Assembly: GCA_000739535.1 (NCBI GenBank)
Contig: DF820466.1
Location: 837,680 to 897,593, forward strand
Direction of reading: 5' to 3'
Source of the DNA: Candidatus Vecturithrix granuli
GTDB lineage: Bacteria > Moduliflexota > Moduliflexia > Moduliflexales > Moduliflexaceae
Length of the DNA: 59,914 nt
Positions within the stretch are counted from its first letter, which is position 1, and each line of letters starts with the position of its first letter. Below the pieces are notes generated by a model, which was not told where the DNA came from, did not search any database, and worked only from the letters and a program-made list of their open reading frames with translations. Shown here in pieces: positions 32,901 through 40,987 of the stretch. The position numbers and the translations under genes are program-made.

Positions 32901-34663
32901 GCCATTCTGGAGATGTGAATAATATTGTACTTAATCCGAAAGGGACCATCCTGGCATCAATCGCAAATCTTTATGACAGTAGTGAAATGAAACTCTGGAA
33001 TATTGAAAATGGAGATGAAGTCGGTAATCTACAGGATAAAATAGGATTTACAAGTCTCTCATTTAATCCGGATGGAACATTATTGGTAACAGGCACGATA
33101 GGTGGAAGCATTATATTTTGGGATCTGGAAAATGGACGTGCCTCGTTCGTGTTACACCATCCAGAAGAAGTGACAAGTCTTGCATTCAATCCTGATGGAA
33201 AATTGCTTGCTTCAGGGAGTACAGATCGAACGATTAAACTCTGGAATGTTATTGAGAGACGTGAAGTCAAAACATTGAAGGGACATTTAGATAGAGTGAC
33301 AAGTATTAGGTTCAATCTGGAAGGCAGCATCTTGGCGTCAGCAAGCGCTGATCGAATCGTTAAACTCTGGAATATTGTTGATAGACAAGCAACAGTAATC
33401 TTGAAAGGACATTCTGGGAGTGTTAACACTCTCAGTTTTAATAGAGATGGCAGACTCCTAGCATCAGGAAGTGATGACAAAACTATTAAACTCTGGGATA
33501 TTGCAAAACAATCTGAAATTACGGCATCAATGAGTCATCAGAGAAGAGTTACAAAGGTTGCATTTCACCCAAATGATACATTACTTTTTTCAGGAGATAC
33601 AGGTTCAAACGCTGAACTTTCAGGTCCCGTTTTAGGGACTAACATTTTAATGAGAGGAGGGAAAAATTGCGAGTGGCCCGATGAGAAGCTGAACAAGCAA
33701 ATACTTAATCCCCATTTGAGGTTAGGATCCTTTCCTCAAGGAACGATGAAATTTTGGAATATTCTCGATAAATCTGAAATTACAACAATAAATCGTTCGG
33801 ACTGGACAAATTTCATAATCAGTCCTCTGTGGAAGTTTCTTGCTGCAAAAGGTCCTGGCACTGTAAAGATGGTGAATGCCACAAAAACATCCCCAGAGAT
33901 TGGGGAGCATTTAAACTATTATGATGGGGTGTTTCCTCTTACTTTTAGCCCAAATGGAAAACTGCTTGCTTCAACCCATTATGGTCCTATTACGCTTCAT
34001 AAAATTCCTGTTGAAGTTACTGAATTCGGGTTTAAGAATTTTGATGAAGCTAACTTTTTGACATTGTGGAAGAAATATGATGCTTGTGATGTGACTGAAT
34101 TTATGGGCAGTCCAGATGGCGGGATGATGGCTTTAGGAGATAACTCTATGGCTATTAAAGTTTGGAATGTTGAGGATGGGCGTGAGCTCTTAACTTTGCC
34201 AGGACATTCCATGATTGTCGAAAGTCTATCGTTCAGTCCGGATGGCAAGTTGCTCGCATCAGGAAGCGCTGACCGAACGATTAAACTTTGGAATATTGCT
34301 GATGGGCGTGAAATTTTCACTTTGCAAGGACATTCTATGTCTGTTGAGAGTCTCACATTTAGCCCAGATGGAAAGTTACTTGTATCAGGAAGTGCTGACA
34401 ATACGATTAAATCTTGGAATATTAGTGATGGACAGGAGATTTTCACCTTGCGAGGACATTCTGATCGCATTAACGATATCACATTCAACACTGATGGAAC
34501 ATTGCTTGCATCTGCTAGTTCTGATCACACAATAAGACTTTGGAATTTTGATATAGATGATCTGCTATTCCAGGGATGTGATTGGGTGCGAGGCTATTTG
34601 AAGAATAATCCTAATGTCAATAGTGAAGATCACACATTGTGTGACGATATTCTGAAGCGTTAA
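29948..34663 (+). CDS. Lon-protease-like domain fused to STAND (nSTAND1) ATPase, membrane segment and WD40 repeats
   Basis: A 1571-residue multidomain protein. Residues ~40-235 resemble the Lon (S16) proteolytic fold: FGPSQNLAYFLALIS then WCTGAL, and IGFDIKVRAFL then TLFLIPES. They would give a Ser105/Lys157 dyad like that of Lon. Residues ~243-690 are an nSTAND1 ATPase: NPYRGLFAFREEDA, FFGRE, Walker A GPSGSGKS (284-291), LLYIDQFEELYTL and a winged-helix region ending in ELVHEILIQGWQRL. A transmembrane helix follows at about 707-727, then a coiled coil (728-760), then about 15 WD40 repeats (818-1540), enough for two propellers. The tail GCDWVRGYL...LCDDIL is typical of STAND-WD40 proteins. 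Base composition falls sharply in parts of the WD40 half. Confidence 0.88.
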   Translation: MDEHVAFDQTKKNDGSSSLSVPIRHFAYPNVKISQNSFIGCGRYLAILPEEVSEGQRYELIAAKVIDFTANVYTAVAKFAPESSASKKKIYERKDVLEAKYFGPSQNLAYFLALISRSRPLKLQGIRGDIWCTGALECSNGNQMILEGVNAIGFDIKVRAFLADKNSDTLFLIPESDAQTLNEEEVKVHHASLVDLQTFCHRSPQEHAAGKWLIRIRPEELGLLVKFLFDKPKIQLPALPIPPNPYRGLFAFREEDALYFFGRETFIQQLVNAVEQKPFVAVIGPSGSGKSSVVYAGLIPYLLRQTDPSLEGPERETRGQVDHTTAQWRVASFRPGADPFWGLSTALIALWHPELTEEGKRVHIKELHVRLINREVHLSEMVNQLQISQPQIRMLLYIDQFEELYTLCSSEQERRWFLDELLAVTGTSHFSKFAPLSVVLTLRADFLGKALAYRPFADALQHTDLKLGPLNRDELRTAIECPATLLQVEIEDGLADRILDALKDEPGTLPLLEFALTELWQHQSYRTLTHAAYSAIGRLKHALAAYAEQVYHRLLPEAQDQAQFIFMQLVHPGEGTDDTRRVATKAEIGEARWRVVTILADARLVVTSGDQEHEETVELVHEILIQGWQRLQEWIAADREFRLWQERLRTAMQPWKREDHDRNLLLQGTPLAEAEFWLNTREHHLSLEERHFIEVSIYDRHRRQRFKRLGITAALTISIFIAVVLGVLRQQAFRNAEEARQQTQIADEQRKKAEVNQIEALKQASKAMFVSGEDDLGALLIGIKIAKMSKYLKLPISLNVQIIENLREIVYGIHEKNRLAGHVHDVSSVDFSPDGNLLASGSYDGNIKLWNVRDGHEIATLRGHSESVISVTFSPDGSLLASGDYNGEIKLWNVKGRDEIMSFVCSSEHDFEDNNMKFVLPFRGPELDKTMEVAGLVFSSEPGALQYHGTKVVFSPDGKILIGSCGSDIKLWTTNNGHEIITLQGHSGDVNNIVLNPKGTILASIANLYDSSEMKLWNIENGDEVGNLQDKIGFTSLSFNPDGTLLVTGTIGGSIIFWDLENGRASFVLHHPEEVTSLAFNPDGKLLASGSTDRTIKLWNVIERREVKTLKGHLDRVTSIRFNLEGSILASASADRIVKLWNIVDRQATVILKGHSGSVNTLSFNRDGRLLASGSDDKTIKLWDIAKQSEITASMSHQRRVTKVAFHPNDTLLFSGDTGSNAELSGPVLGTNILMRGGKNCEWPDEKLNKQILNPHLRLGSFPQGTMKFWNILDKSEITTINRSDWTNFIISPLWKFLAAKGPGTVKMVNATKTSPEIGEHLNYYDGVFPLTFSPNGKLLASTHYGPITLHKIPVEVTEFGFKNFDEANFLTLWKKYDACDVTEFMGSPDGGMMALGDNSMAIKVWNVEDGRELLTLPGHSMIVESLSFSPDGKLLASGSADRTIKLWNIADGREIFTLQGHSMSVESLTFSPDGKLLVSGSADNTIKSWNISDGQEIFTLRGHSDRINDITFNTDGTLLASASSDHTIRLWNFDIDDLLFQGCDWVRGYLKNNPNVNSEDHTLCDDILKR

Positions 34664-34805
34664 ACGTTTGAAATGCGTGAAGACACAGCCTAAGGAGATT
34701 TCGAAGACAATGAATCATTTGATCCCTTGTGAAGGGAGTAACTTCCTTATGACTCTTGCTCCGAGGAGAGCAGAGTTCATTCGGAAATGTTGCCAGACAT
34801 AATGT

Positions 34806-35672
34806 ATGTTCGGTTTACCGCTGTTTACGGTAGCGATAATGATTTTGACAGTCGCGGTCAGTTTGGAAGGTTTTTATCGTCCTGAACTGGTCTCAAAATA
34901 TTGGTTTGAGCCGAAACGCATTCTGGAGCACAAAGAGTATTATCGGCTGTTCACGAGCGCACTGGTGCATGCGGATGTCACCCACCTTGCGTTCAATATG
35001 TTTACCCTGTTCTCCTTTGGAAGTAAGCTTGAAATGGCGGCGCCTGCGGGGACTTTCGCCTGTGCTCTCATCTATGCGGCCAGTGTGTTGGGGGGCAATC
35101 TGTTGGCCTTGTATCTGCACCGCCACCATGTCTATCGGGCCTTAGGGGCCTCAGGCGGCGTGTGTGGGAGTATTTTTGCTGCTATCATGCTGTTTCCGGG
35201 CATGTCCCTGTATATGTTTTTCATCCCGGTACCGATTCCGGCGAGTCTGTACGCTCTTCTTTTTGTGATCTTTTCTGTCTGGGGTATTCGTACTCGATTC
35301 GGTCATATCGGGCATGACGCCCATCTGGGCGGCGCGATGATCGGTCTCCTGGCGACCGCCGTGTTCTATCCTGCAGTGATTCTGCGCCATCTGCTTCTAT
35401 TTTGCGCCATTTTAGGCGTTTCTGGGGCGGGGCTGGCCTACCTGTATCAGGCCCCCGGGTTTTTGCCCAAATCGCATGGTTTCAGCCGAACCTCCTGGAA
35501 GGGTTTTTGGTCCAAACAAAAACGACGCCAGCAGACGAAACAGTGGATAACGGATGAAGAAGCTATTGATCGTCTGTTAGATAAAGCAATCGAGTTTGGC
35601 ATGGAGAGCTTAACCGATTGGGAGCGGCAAGAATTGGAACGCCTTGCTCAAAAAAGACGTAAACGCCAGTGA
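34806..35672 (+). CDS. Rhomboid family intramembrane serine protease
   Basis: Six-helix membrane protease, 288 residues. The family blocks are complete: HADVTHLAFNMFTLF (about 55-69), GASGG with Ser116, and HIGHDAHLGGA with His173, giving the Ser/His dyad. A soluble C-terminal tail (about 215-288) contains the DRLLDKAIEFGMESLTDWERQEL segment, read as DRLLDKAIEFGMESLTDWER, common in one rhomboid subgroup. It follows the STAND gene by 142 bp on the same strand and precedes an HExxH protein. Rhomboids can release membrane-tethered regulators; a link to the membrane-anchored STAND protein is inference. Confidence 0.93.
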   Translation: MFGLPLFTVAIMILTVAVSLEGFYRPELVSKYWFEPKRILEHKEYYRLFTSALVHADVTHLAFNMFTLFSFGSKLEMAAPAGTFACALIYAASVLGGNLLALYLHRHHVYRALGASGGVCGSIFAAIMLFPGMSLYMFFIPVPIPASLYALLFVIFSVWGIRTRFGHIGHDAHLGGAMIGLLATAVFYPAVILRHLLLFCAILGVSGAGLAYLYQAPGFLPKSHGFSRTSWKGFWSKQKRRQQTKQWITDEEAIDRLLDKAIEFGMESLTDWERQELERLAQKRRKRQ

Positions 35673-35713
35673 ATAATCTGAAATAATGGAGATGAGGAGG
35701 TCATAGACAAACT

Positions 35714-36721
35714 ATGGAACATCTGATTACTTGTGAAGTGTGCGGCGCCCGGAATCGGGTACGATCCCATTCGAAGCCGCGCCAACCCATTTGCGGCAAA
35801 TGTCATGCGCCGCTGAAGGAAAAACTGTTTGACCGCGTTATGCAGACTGTCGGAACGGTAGTGTCTGAGGCCGGACAGATCCTCACGGATTTGACTGCCG
35901 CTTCGTCTTCTCCACAGCCGCCTCAGCGGGAGACTCCGCCGACTGATCAAACGATCCCGGGGTTTTCCTTTGATCCTGAACTGCACCAGGTGTTGAGCCA
36001 TCTTGCGGAAGTGGCCTGGACCAATCCTAATAGATCGCCAGAGGGATTTCTGCTTATGCCGGACCGTTTAGGATGCCCGACGCTGTCCCAGGAAATCCGG
36101 CAAACCTTTGACCACTTGTATGCGCATGTGCGGACCTGGGCGCCGGGCTTCAATGTCCCCTACAGTCTCCCGGAGATCAAGATTGTGCGGATTGATGACT
36201 ACAAAACGGCCGGACAGTTTGCGATGGGGGAGCATCCGGTGGTGACAGTGGCCGAGAAATATCTTGCCACGCCTTCGGTCTTGCGCCTGATTTTGGCTCA
36301 TGAAGCCTGCCATCATATTTTACACCTCTCATCCCTTGAGGATCCGAATCGCCAGGCAAATGAGCGCAAAACGGATTTGAGCATGTTTATTTGCGGGTTT
36401 GGAGAGATTGCACAGCAAGGATACACAACGGTACATCGCCAATTTTTGACCACACACATTCTGCACTTAGGGTATCTCCAGGCCAGAGAATACCAACAAG
36501 CCTATAAATGGGCGCGCCAACGGCGAGATGAATTGTTCCGCAATATTGATCGCTTTCCCGGCGCAGAAGCCCAACTCTATAGACGATTACTTACTATTGT
36601 GCACGGAGATCACCAGGCATTGGAGCGCTGGCGAGACCGGGCCGCCAACCGGTATCCCCGCTTAGCCACCGTCGAACTGTACCAGACCATGCTCGACGAA
36701 TACCAACGTGATAATCGGTAG
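35714..36721 (+). CDS. Zinc-ribbon protein with HExxH metallopeptidase-like domain
   Basis: A 335-residue soluble protein. A zinc ribbon at the N-terminus (CEVCGARNRVRS...CGKCHAPL, Cys7/10 and 27/30) is followed by a linker and a helical/peptidase-like region. The motif LILAHEACHHILH places His196, Glu197 and His200 as a catalytic HExxH, with Glu217 or Asp221 (NERKTDLSMFICGFG) as a likely third ligand. Related sequences with ERxxD after HExxH are seen in minigluzincin-type peptidases. The final 100 residues contain TPR-like helices. No signal peptide. It lies 41 bp after the rhomboid gene and is probably co-transcribed. Confidence 0.65.
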   Translation: MEHLITCEVCGARNRVRSHSKPRQPICGKCHAPLKEKLFDRVMQTVGTVVSEAGQILTDLTAASSSPQPPQRETPPTDQTIPGFSFDPELHQVLSHLAEVAWTNPNRSPEGFLLMPDRLGCPTLSQEIRQTFDHLYAHVRTWAPGFNVPYSLPEIKIVRIDDYKTAGQFAMGEHPVVTVAEKYLATPSVLRLILAHEACHHILHLSSLEDPNRQANERKTDLSMFICGFGEIAQQGYTTVHRQFLTTHILHLGYLQAREYQQAYKWARQRRDELFRNIDRFPGAEAQLYRRLLTIVHGDHQALERWRDRAANRYPRLATVELYQTMLDEYQRDNR

Positions 36722-37048
36722 ATAGAGGTATCTATGAAGACTCAGAAAGAAGTTGAAGATAGTGAGTTGAAGAATACTTTGGAACCTGGCTGACCCCAAA
36801 ATTATATGCCGGATTTCGCAATTATCCGCCACAACCACCCTCTGAGTGCGACTCAGATGAGACCGGAAAAGTATAGCAGCGATTCACAGCATCTCGCCTA
36901 TTTGCTTGCCCTGAATAAGAGAAAAATATGAAAAAGTCAGATTTCGTCAACAAGAATCCTCTTGACAAAGAATGATTTACTTGTTTTGGTATCAAGTACA
37001 AATTATGGGTGACTCCTTTTTTCAAGCTATTCTTGCTATGGTTGATAA
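36722..37048. other. 327-bp intergenic region upstream of the DUF4129/MoxR operon
   Basis: No repeat-family copy or long palindrome. A TTGACA occurs at 36962-36967 but lacks a good -10 at 16-18 bases. A short in-frame-looking stretch (ATGGGTGACTCC, from about 37004) runs into the next gene start; it may be a leader or chance. Confidence 0.4.
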
Positions 37049-37966
37049 ATGATGCCTTTACAAACACAATCCAGCACAGCGACGCTGAAAATTCTGCTGC
37101 TGGCGGGGATGGTTCTGCTGATTTTCATGGTGCTTGCAAGTACCCTTTCTTCGGTAGAGCTTGCTCCCGGGGATTCTTCGCTTTTGCAGCAATTGTTGCA
37201 ACGCCTGAAACCGCAGGCTGAAGATGAACAAATGACCTCGCCAATCGGGAGTATGCTGGTCCTGGGCATTTTGCGTTTCATGATCTTGTTCATGATTATC
37301 GGCCTCCCCTTTGCCGCGATCTATTTCGTCATTTCGCCGGAATTTCGACGACAGGTCATGCGGCAATCTGTCAGAGCCGGGATGCTGCTGGTCGGATTGT
37401 ATTTGATCATCCGCTTACGCTTGCTGCATTCACTTGATAAACTGTGGGATCATTCTCTGGCCGACAGAGAAATCAATGCTGACGCCGCTCAAATCTTGAA
37501 AGCCCTTGATGCGCTCAGCACCGATCCTCCGCGCTGGATTATTCTGCTCTCCAGTTTTCTACTGGCCTTGCTGTTGTCAGCAGGAATCTTATGGGGAATA
37601 CAATTTCTCCGGCGGCGCGGACAGCCTGCGCCTGAAATCGCATTTGAGGAACTGGCCGATGTGGTCCAGAGTGCAATTGTTACCTATCATACTGGCGGAA
37701 GCTTTAAAAATGTCATTATTCGTTGCTATGTGGAAATGAGCGCGGCTGTGGAAAAATACCGGGGCATTCAACGCCAGGATACGATGACGCCGCGGGAATT
37801 TGAAATGCAATTAACCCAGATCGGGTTTCCCCCGGAACCAATTCGATACCTGACCAGAATGTTTGAAGTTGTCCGTTATGGCACCCAAATCCCTGGCGAG
37901 GCTGAAGAGCAGCAAACTATGTACAGCCTCGCCGCCATCATTAACGCCTGTCAACAACATTCATGA
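37049..37966 (+). CDS. Membrane protein with C-terminal DUF4129 domain
   Basis: A 305-residue protein with about four membrane helices (near 14-34, 72-96, 108-124 and 165-187). The C-terminal domain (about 205-300) has the DUF4129 pattern IIRCYVEMSAAVEKYRGIQR, then MTPREFEMQLTQIG and RMFEVVRYG. In many bacteria this domain is encoded in MoxR-DUF58-DUF4129 operons, sometimes on a transglutaminase-like protein. Here it heads exactly such an operon, without any transglutaminase domain. The ATG at 37052 is an equally possible start. It overlaps the next gene by four bases. Confidence 0.85.
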   Translation: MMPLQTQSSTATLKILLLAGMVLLIFMVLASTLSSVELAPGDSSLLQQLLQRLKPQAEDEQMTSPIGSMLVLGILRFMILFMIIGLPFAAIYFVISPEFRRQVMRQSVRAGMLLVGLYLIIRLRLLHSLDKLWDHSLADREINADAAQILKALDALSTDPPRWIILLSSFLLALLLSAGILWGIQFLRRRGQPAPEIAFEELADVVQSAIVTYHTGGSFKNVIIRCYVEMSAAVEKYRGIQRQDTMTPREFEMQLTQIGFPPEPIRYLTRMFEVVRYGTQIPGEAEEQQTMYSLAAIINACQQHS

Positions 37967-38634
37967 ATATTATCGCATTCCTCAAACGCAAACAAAGAGT
38001 ATGGACGTGGATTCAGATTCTCATCCTGGCAGCCTTCTTCATGTGGTTTGTTCAGGATCTGGCGCGTCAAACGATTGCTGTTTCCCTGGTTTCTTTGCTA
38101 TGGGGGGCAAAACTCCTTTTATACACCCTGCCGCAACCGCTCATCTGGGGCGTCTTTTTGGTGATCGGGACATATATTTTGTTGAAAAGTCTGATTCCTT
38201 CGCAACTTTTTCAGTCTCAAAAGGGGGGAACAGTTTCTGAAACCCATGGGAAAGTCGAGAAATTAGCTGATCTGTTTCAGCTTGCGAACCAGAGCGAGTA
38301 TTCACGCCGAAAACTCGCGCAATATTTGACCACAGTGACGCTTGACATTCTGGAGTTTCAAAGGCAAGAATCGCGTGAACAGCTTTATCGGGCATTGCAA
38401 ACCGGAAGCCTTGAGATCGATCAAGAATTGCGACAGTATTTTCAAACAGCTCTTGCAAAGAAAACTGTGAGTTCTTCTACCGGGCTATGGGCTAAAATTC
38501 ATGAGAGATTTGCTGCGCAGAAACAACAGACTCCGCTTGACCTGGAACCGGTCACGATTATTCGTTTTTTAGAAGACCAATTAGAAGGGGGCGGTAAGAA
38601 AAACCGGGTTTCCTTGAAGAAACCCGATTTTTAG
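37963..38634 (+). CDS. Conserved membrane protein of the MoxR/DUF58 operon
   Basis: A 223-residue protein with two N-terminal helices (about 14-36 and 45-75) and a soluble helical C-terminal part (KLADLFQLANQSEYSRRKLAQYL...). No named domain recognised. The start overlaps the DUF4129 stop (ATGA). Its last dozen residues (KNRVSLKKPDF) are encoded by a family G hairpin (38596-38632), so the C-terminus was remodelled by a repeat. Its position between DUF4129 and MoxR suggests a structural role in the same complex. Confidence 0.75.
   Translation: MNIIAFLKRKQRVWTWIQILILAAFFMWFVQDLARQTIAVSLVSLLWGAKLLLYTLPQPLIWGVFLVIGTYILLKSLIPSQLFQSQKGGTVSETHGKVEKLADLFQLANQSEYSRRKLAQYLTTVTLDILEFQRQESREQLYRALQTGSLEIDQELRQYFQTALAKKTVSSSTGLWAKIHERFAAQKQQTPLDLEPVTIIRFLEDQLEGGGKKNRVSLKKPDF
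38596..38632. repeat. Family G hairpin forming a gene 3' end
   Basis: AAGAAAAACCGGGTTTCC...GAAGAAACCCGATTTTT lies in frame at the end of the 37963 gene, immediately followed by its TAG. A half family A arm (38641-38669) and another family G hairpin (38688-38722) follow within 90 bp. Confidence 0.85.
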
Positions 38635-38687
38635 ACATACATGCGCGAAATACAATTTCGCGCTACATTTTAGAGGGGAACAGTAAT

Positions 38688-38722
38688 AAAAACCAGGTTT
38701 TTTCGAAAAAAACCTGGTTTTT
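38688..38722. terminator. Family G hairpin before moxR, terminator-like
   Basis: AAAAACCAGGTTTTTTCG/AAAAAAACCTGGTTTTT is a strong stem followed by T residues on both strands, 17 bp upstream of the MoxR gene start. It could attenuate transcription between the first two genes and the MoxR-DUF58 part of the operon, or be only a repeat. Confidence 0.55.
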
Positions 38723-38738
38723 AAGGGAGAGCACGAAT

Positions 38739-39704
38739 ATGAAGGCTTGTGATGTCTCAACTTGCACGAATCGTGTTATTGAAGAAATCGAACGGGTGGT
38801 GGTGAGTAAACGGCAGGTATTAGAAACACTTATGACTGCGATGTTGACCCCGGGCGGACACGTGCTGTTAGAAGATTATCCCGGATTGGCGAAAACCCTG
38901 ATCGCCAACAGTTTTGCAACAGTTTTAGGATTGTCATTTAAACGCATTCAATTCACGCCCGATTTGTTGCCCGGCGACATTACCGGCGGCTATGTGTACG
39001 AACAGGCGCAGAACCTATTTACCCTGCGCAAAGGGCCGATTTTTGCCAATATCATCCTGGCGGATGAAATCAACCGCGCCTCGCCCAAGACCCAATCCGC
39101 CCTGCTGGAAGCGATGCAGGAATATCAGGTCACGTTGGAAGGAGAAACCCTGAAACTTCCGGAACCCTTCATTGTGATCGCCACCCAGAACCCGATTGAA
39201 TATGAAGGTACTTTCCCCCTACCGGAGGCGCAACTTGATCGCTTTATGATGAAATTGTCAATCGGCTATCCAACCGTGGAGGCTGAACAGGAAATTTTAC
39301 GCCGCCGCCGGGAGTGGCGCAGCGATAGCTTACAATTACATCAGGTCACGAATACGGAGGAATTGCTGGCTATGCGGCAGGCGATTGAAAGCGTGCATGT
39401 TGAACCTGATCTTGAACGCTATATCGTTGAACTGGTTGGTGAGACTCGCCAACGCACGGAAATTGCGGTAGGTGCCAGTCCGCGCGGATCCTTAGCACTG
39501 TTGAAATTGACGCGCGCCTGGGCCGCGATGCAAGGTCGGGAATATGTGATCCCTGATGATATTAAAACCTTTGTCAGACCAGTGCTGAGGCATCGCCTGA
39601 TCCTGGAACCGGATTTATGGATGAAGCGGCACGCTGCTGATAAAGTCTTAGAGGATATTCTGCACTCGGTTCGTGTTCCGGTGCTGACTACGGAAGCATC
39701 ATGA
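38739..39704 (+). CDS. MoxR family AAA+ ATPase
   Basis: A 321-residue MoxR-type chaperone ATPase. The Walker A region reads HVLLEDYPGLAKTLIAN, Walker B ILADEINRASPKTQSALLEAMQE (read as LADEINRASPKTQSALLEAM), then sensor-1 FIVIATQNPIEYEGTFPLPEAQLDRF in parts (ATQNPIEYEGTFPLPEAQ). The lid contains VGASPRGSLALLKLTRAWA. Such proteins work with DUF58/vWA partners, remodelling protein or metal-containing complexes. The start follows GGGAGAGC, and its end overlaps the DUF58 gene by ATGA. Confidence 0.95.
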   Translation: MKACDVSTCTNRVIEEIERVVVSKRQVLETLMTAMLTPGGHVLLEDYPGLAKTLIANSFATVLGLSFKRIQFTPDLLPGDITGGYVYEQAQNLFTLRKGPIFANIILADEINRASPKTQSALLEAMQEYQVTLEGETLKLPEPFIVIATQNPIEYEGTFPLPEAQLDRFMMKLSIGYPTVEAEQEILRRRREWRSDSLQLHQVTNTEELLAMRQAIESVHVEPDLERYIVELVGETRQRTEIAVGASPRGSLALLKLTRAWAAMQGREYVIPDDIKTFVRPVLRHRLILEPDLWMKRHAADKVLEDILHSVRVPVLTTEAS

Positions 39705-40987
39705 AAAGATCATTATTCATCAGTATTCTGGTGTATATCATTCTGTTGGCCGGGCTTGCTACCCTGGATGGACATCTGCTATCCCTGGGTATTCCTCTGT
39801 TACTCTATCTGGTCTCAGGCAGTGTGTTTCGTCCACAGAGCCTCGATTTGCAGATCAGCCGCACCATCAGCGATGAAAGCGTGACTCCGGATTCCCCTGT
39901 CACGATAACTCTCAGGGTGCTCAATAACAGCGGATATCTTGAAGAAGTGTTTATACAGGATGTGCTTCCGTCTGAATTAACGCTGATTCGGGGGAACTCG
40001 CAGTGTTTTACGTCATTGGCGCCGGGTGAGACCATCGTTATGGAATATGCCGTGCGAGGTAAACGGGGGAGTTTTGAATTTGGCGCAGTTCAGGTCTATG
40101 CTAGTGATTCCTTTGATCTGGTGCACCAGCAGAAAAGCTTTTCGGTTCCGGCGCGTTTGCTGATCTTGCCGGAAGTTCGGAAATTAGGTCGGTTTGCGAT
40201 CCGTCCGATGCGTACTCGTTTTTATGCAGGACAGAATCTTTCCCGGCAAAGCGGTTCGGGCACCGATTTTTTCGGCGTGCGCATGTATCAGCCGGGCGAT
40301 CCCTTACGCACAGTCAACTGGCGTATCAGTGCGCGTCACCCGCGCTGGATCTTTGCCAACGAATATGAATCTGAACGGATTGCTGATGTGGGCTTGATTC
40401 TGGATGCCAGAAAGCGTAACGATGTGCAAACCGACCAGGATTCACTTTTTAATCACGCCATTCAGGCGACCGCATCGTTGGCAGAAGCGTTTTTAAGCGA
40501 TAGTAACAGAGTCGGCTTGCTCATTTACGGCGGGACGTTGGCGCGGACTTTTCCGGGCTATGGCAAAATACAGCGCGAACGTATTTTGCGTGCTCTGGCT
40601 CAGTCTCAAACCGGGGATCATCAGGTTTTCAAAGCTCTCAGTTATCTGCCAACCCGATTTTTCCCGGCTAAATCGCAACTGGTGCTGATCAGTCCACTGT
40701 GTCCCGAAGACCTGCCGGTGCTGCAACATTTGCGAGCCTTTGGCTATCATCTCATGGTTCTCAGCCCCGACCCGATTGCTTTTGAATACGCCAAACTACC
40801 GGCAGGGCCAGAGATTGAACAGGCCGTTCGGATTGCATATCTGGAGCGAAAGCTTCTGCTGCGTAAACTGAGGCGCATGGGGATTCTGGCAGTTGATTGG
40901 CAGGTTGACACCCCTTTGGAACAGACTGTGCTGGCATCGCTGAAGCGTTTGCCACACTGGCTGCGCACGACGGAGACTGCCCTATGA
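39701..40987 (+). CDS. DUF58 domain protein (vWA-like)
   Basis: A 428-residue protein with two N-terminal membrane helices (about 5-35), a beta-rich CARDB-like segment (VTPDSPVTITLRVLNNSGY) and the DUF58 core VRMYQPGDPLRTVNWRISARH then VGLILDARKR, a vWA-type fold. This is the standard partner of MoxR. It is translationally coupled on both sides: ATGA with moxR upstream and with the 162-residue gene downstream. The cellular role of these systems is diverse and cannot be read here. Confidence 0.93.
   Translation: MKRSLFISILVYIILLAGLATLDGHLLSLGIPLLLYLVSGSVFRPQSLDLQISRTISDESVTPDSPVTITLRVLNNSGYLEEVFIQDVLPSELTLIRGNSQCFTSLAPGETIVMEYAVRGKRGSFEFGAVQVYASDSFDLVHQQKSFSVPARLLILPEVRKLGRFAIRPMRTRFYAGQNLSRQSGSGTDFFGVRMYQPGDPLRTVNWRISARHPRWIFANEYESERIADVGLILDARKRNDVQTDQDSLFNHAIQATASLAEAFLSDSNRVGLLIYGGTLARTFPGYGKIQRERILRALAQSQTGDHQVFKALSYLPTRFFPAKSQLVLISPLCPEDLPVLQHLRAFGYHLMVLSPDPIAFEYAKLPAGPEIEQAVRIAYLERKLLLRKLRRMGILAVDWQVDTPLEQTVLASLKRLPHWLRTTETAL

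Noticed and set aside
32971-33480. Minus-strand 169-codon frame opposite the WD40 repeats
   Set aside because: Repeat structure on the plus strand produces a repetitive antisense frame (RSALPDA-type repeats); no start context and no independent domain.
37963-38634. Gene 37963 as a truncated pseudogene because of its repeat-derived tail
   Set aside because: The frame is intact, overlaps the upstream gene by ATGA and has coherent membrane helices; only the last dozen residues come from the repeat.
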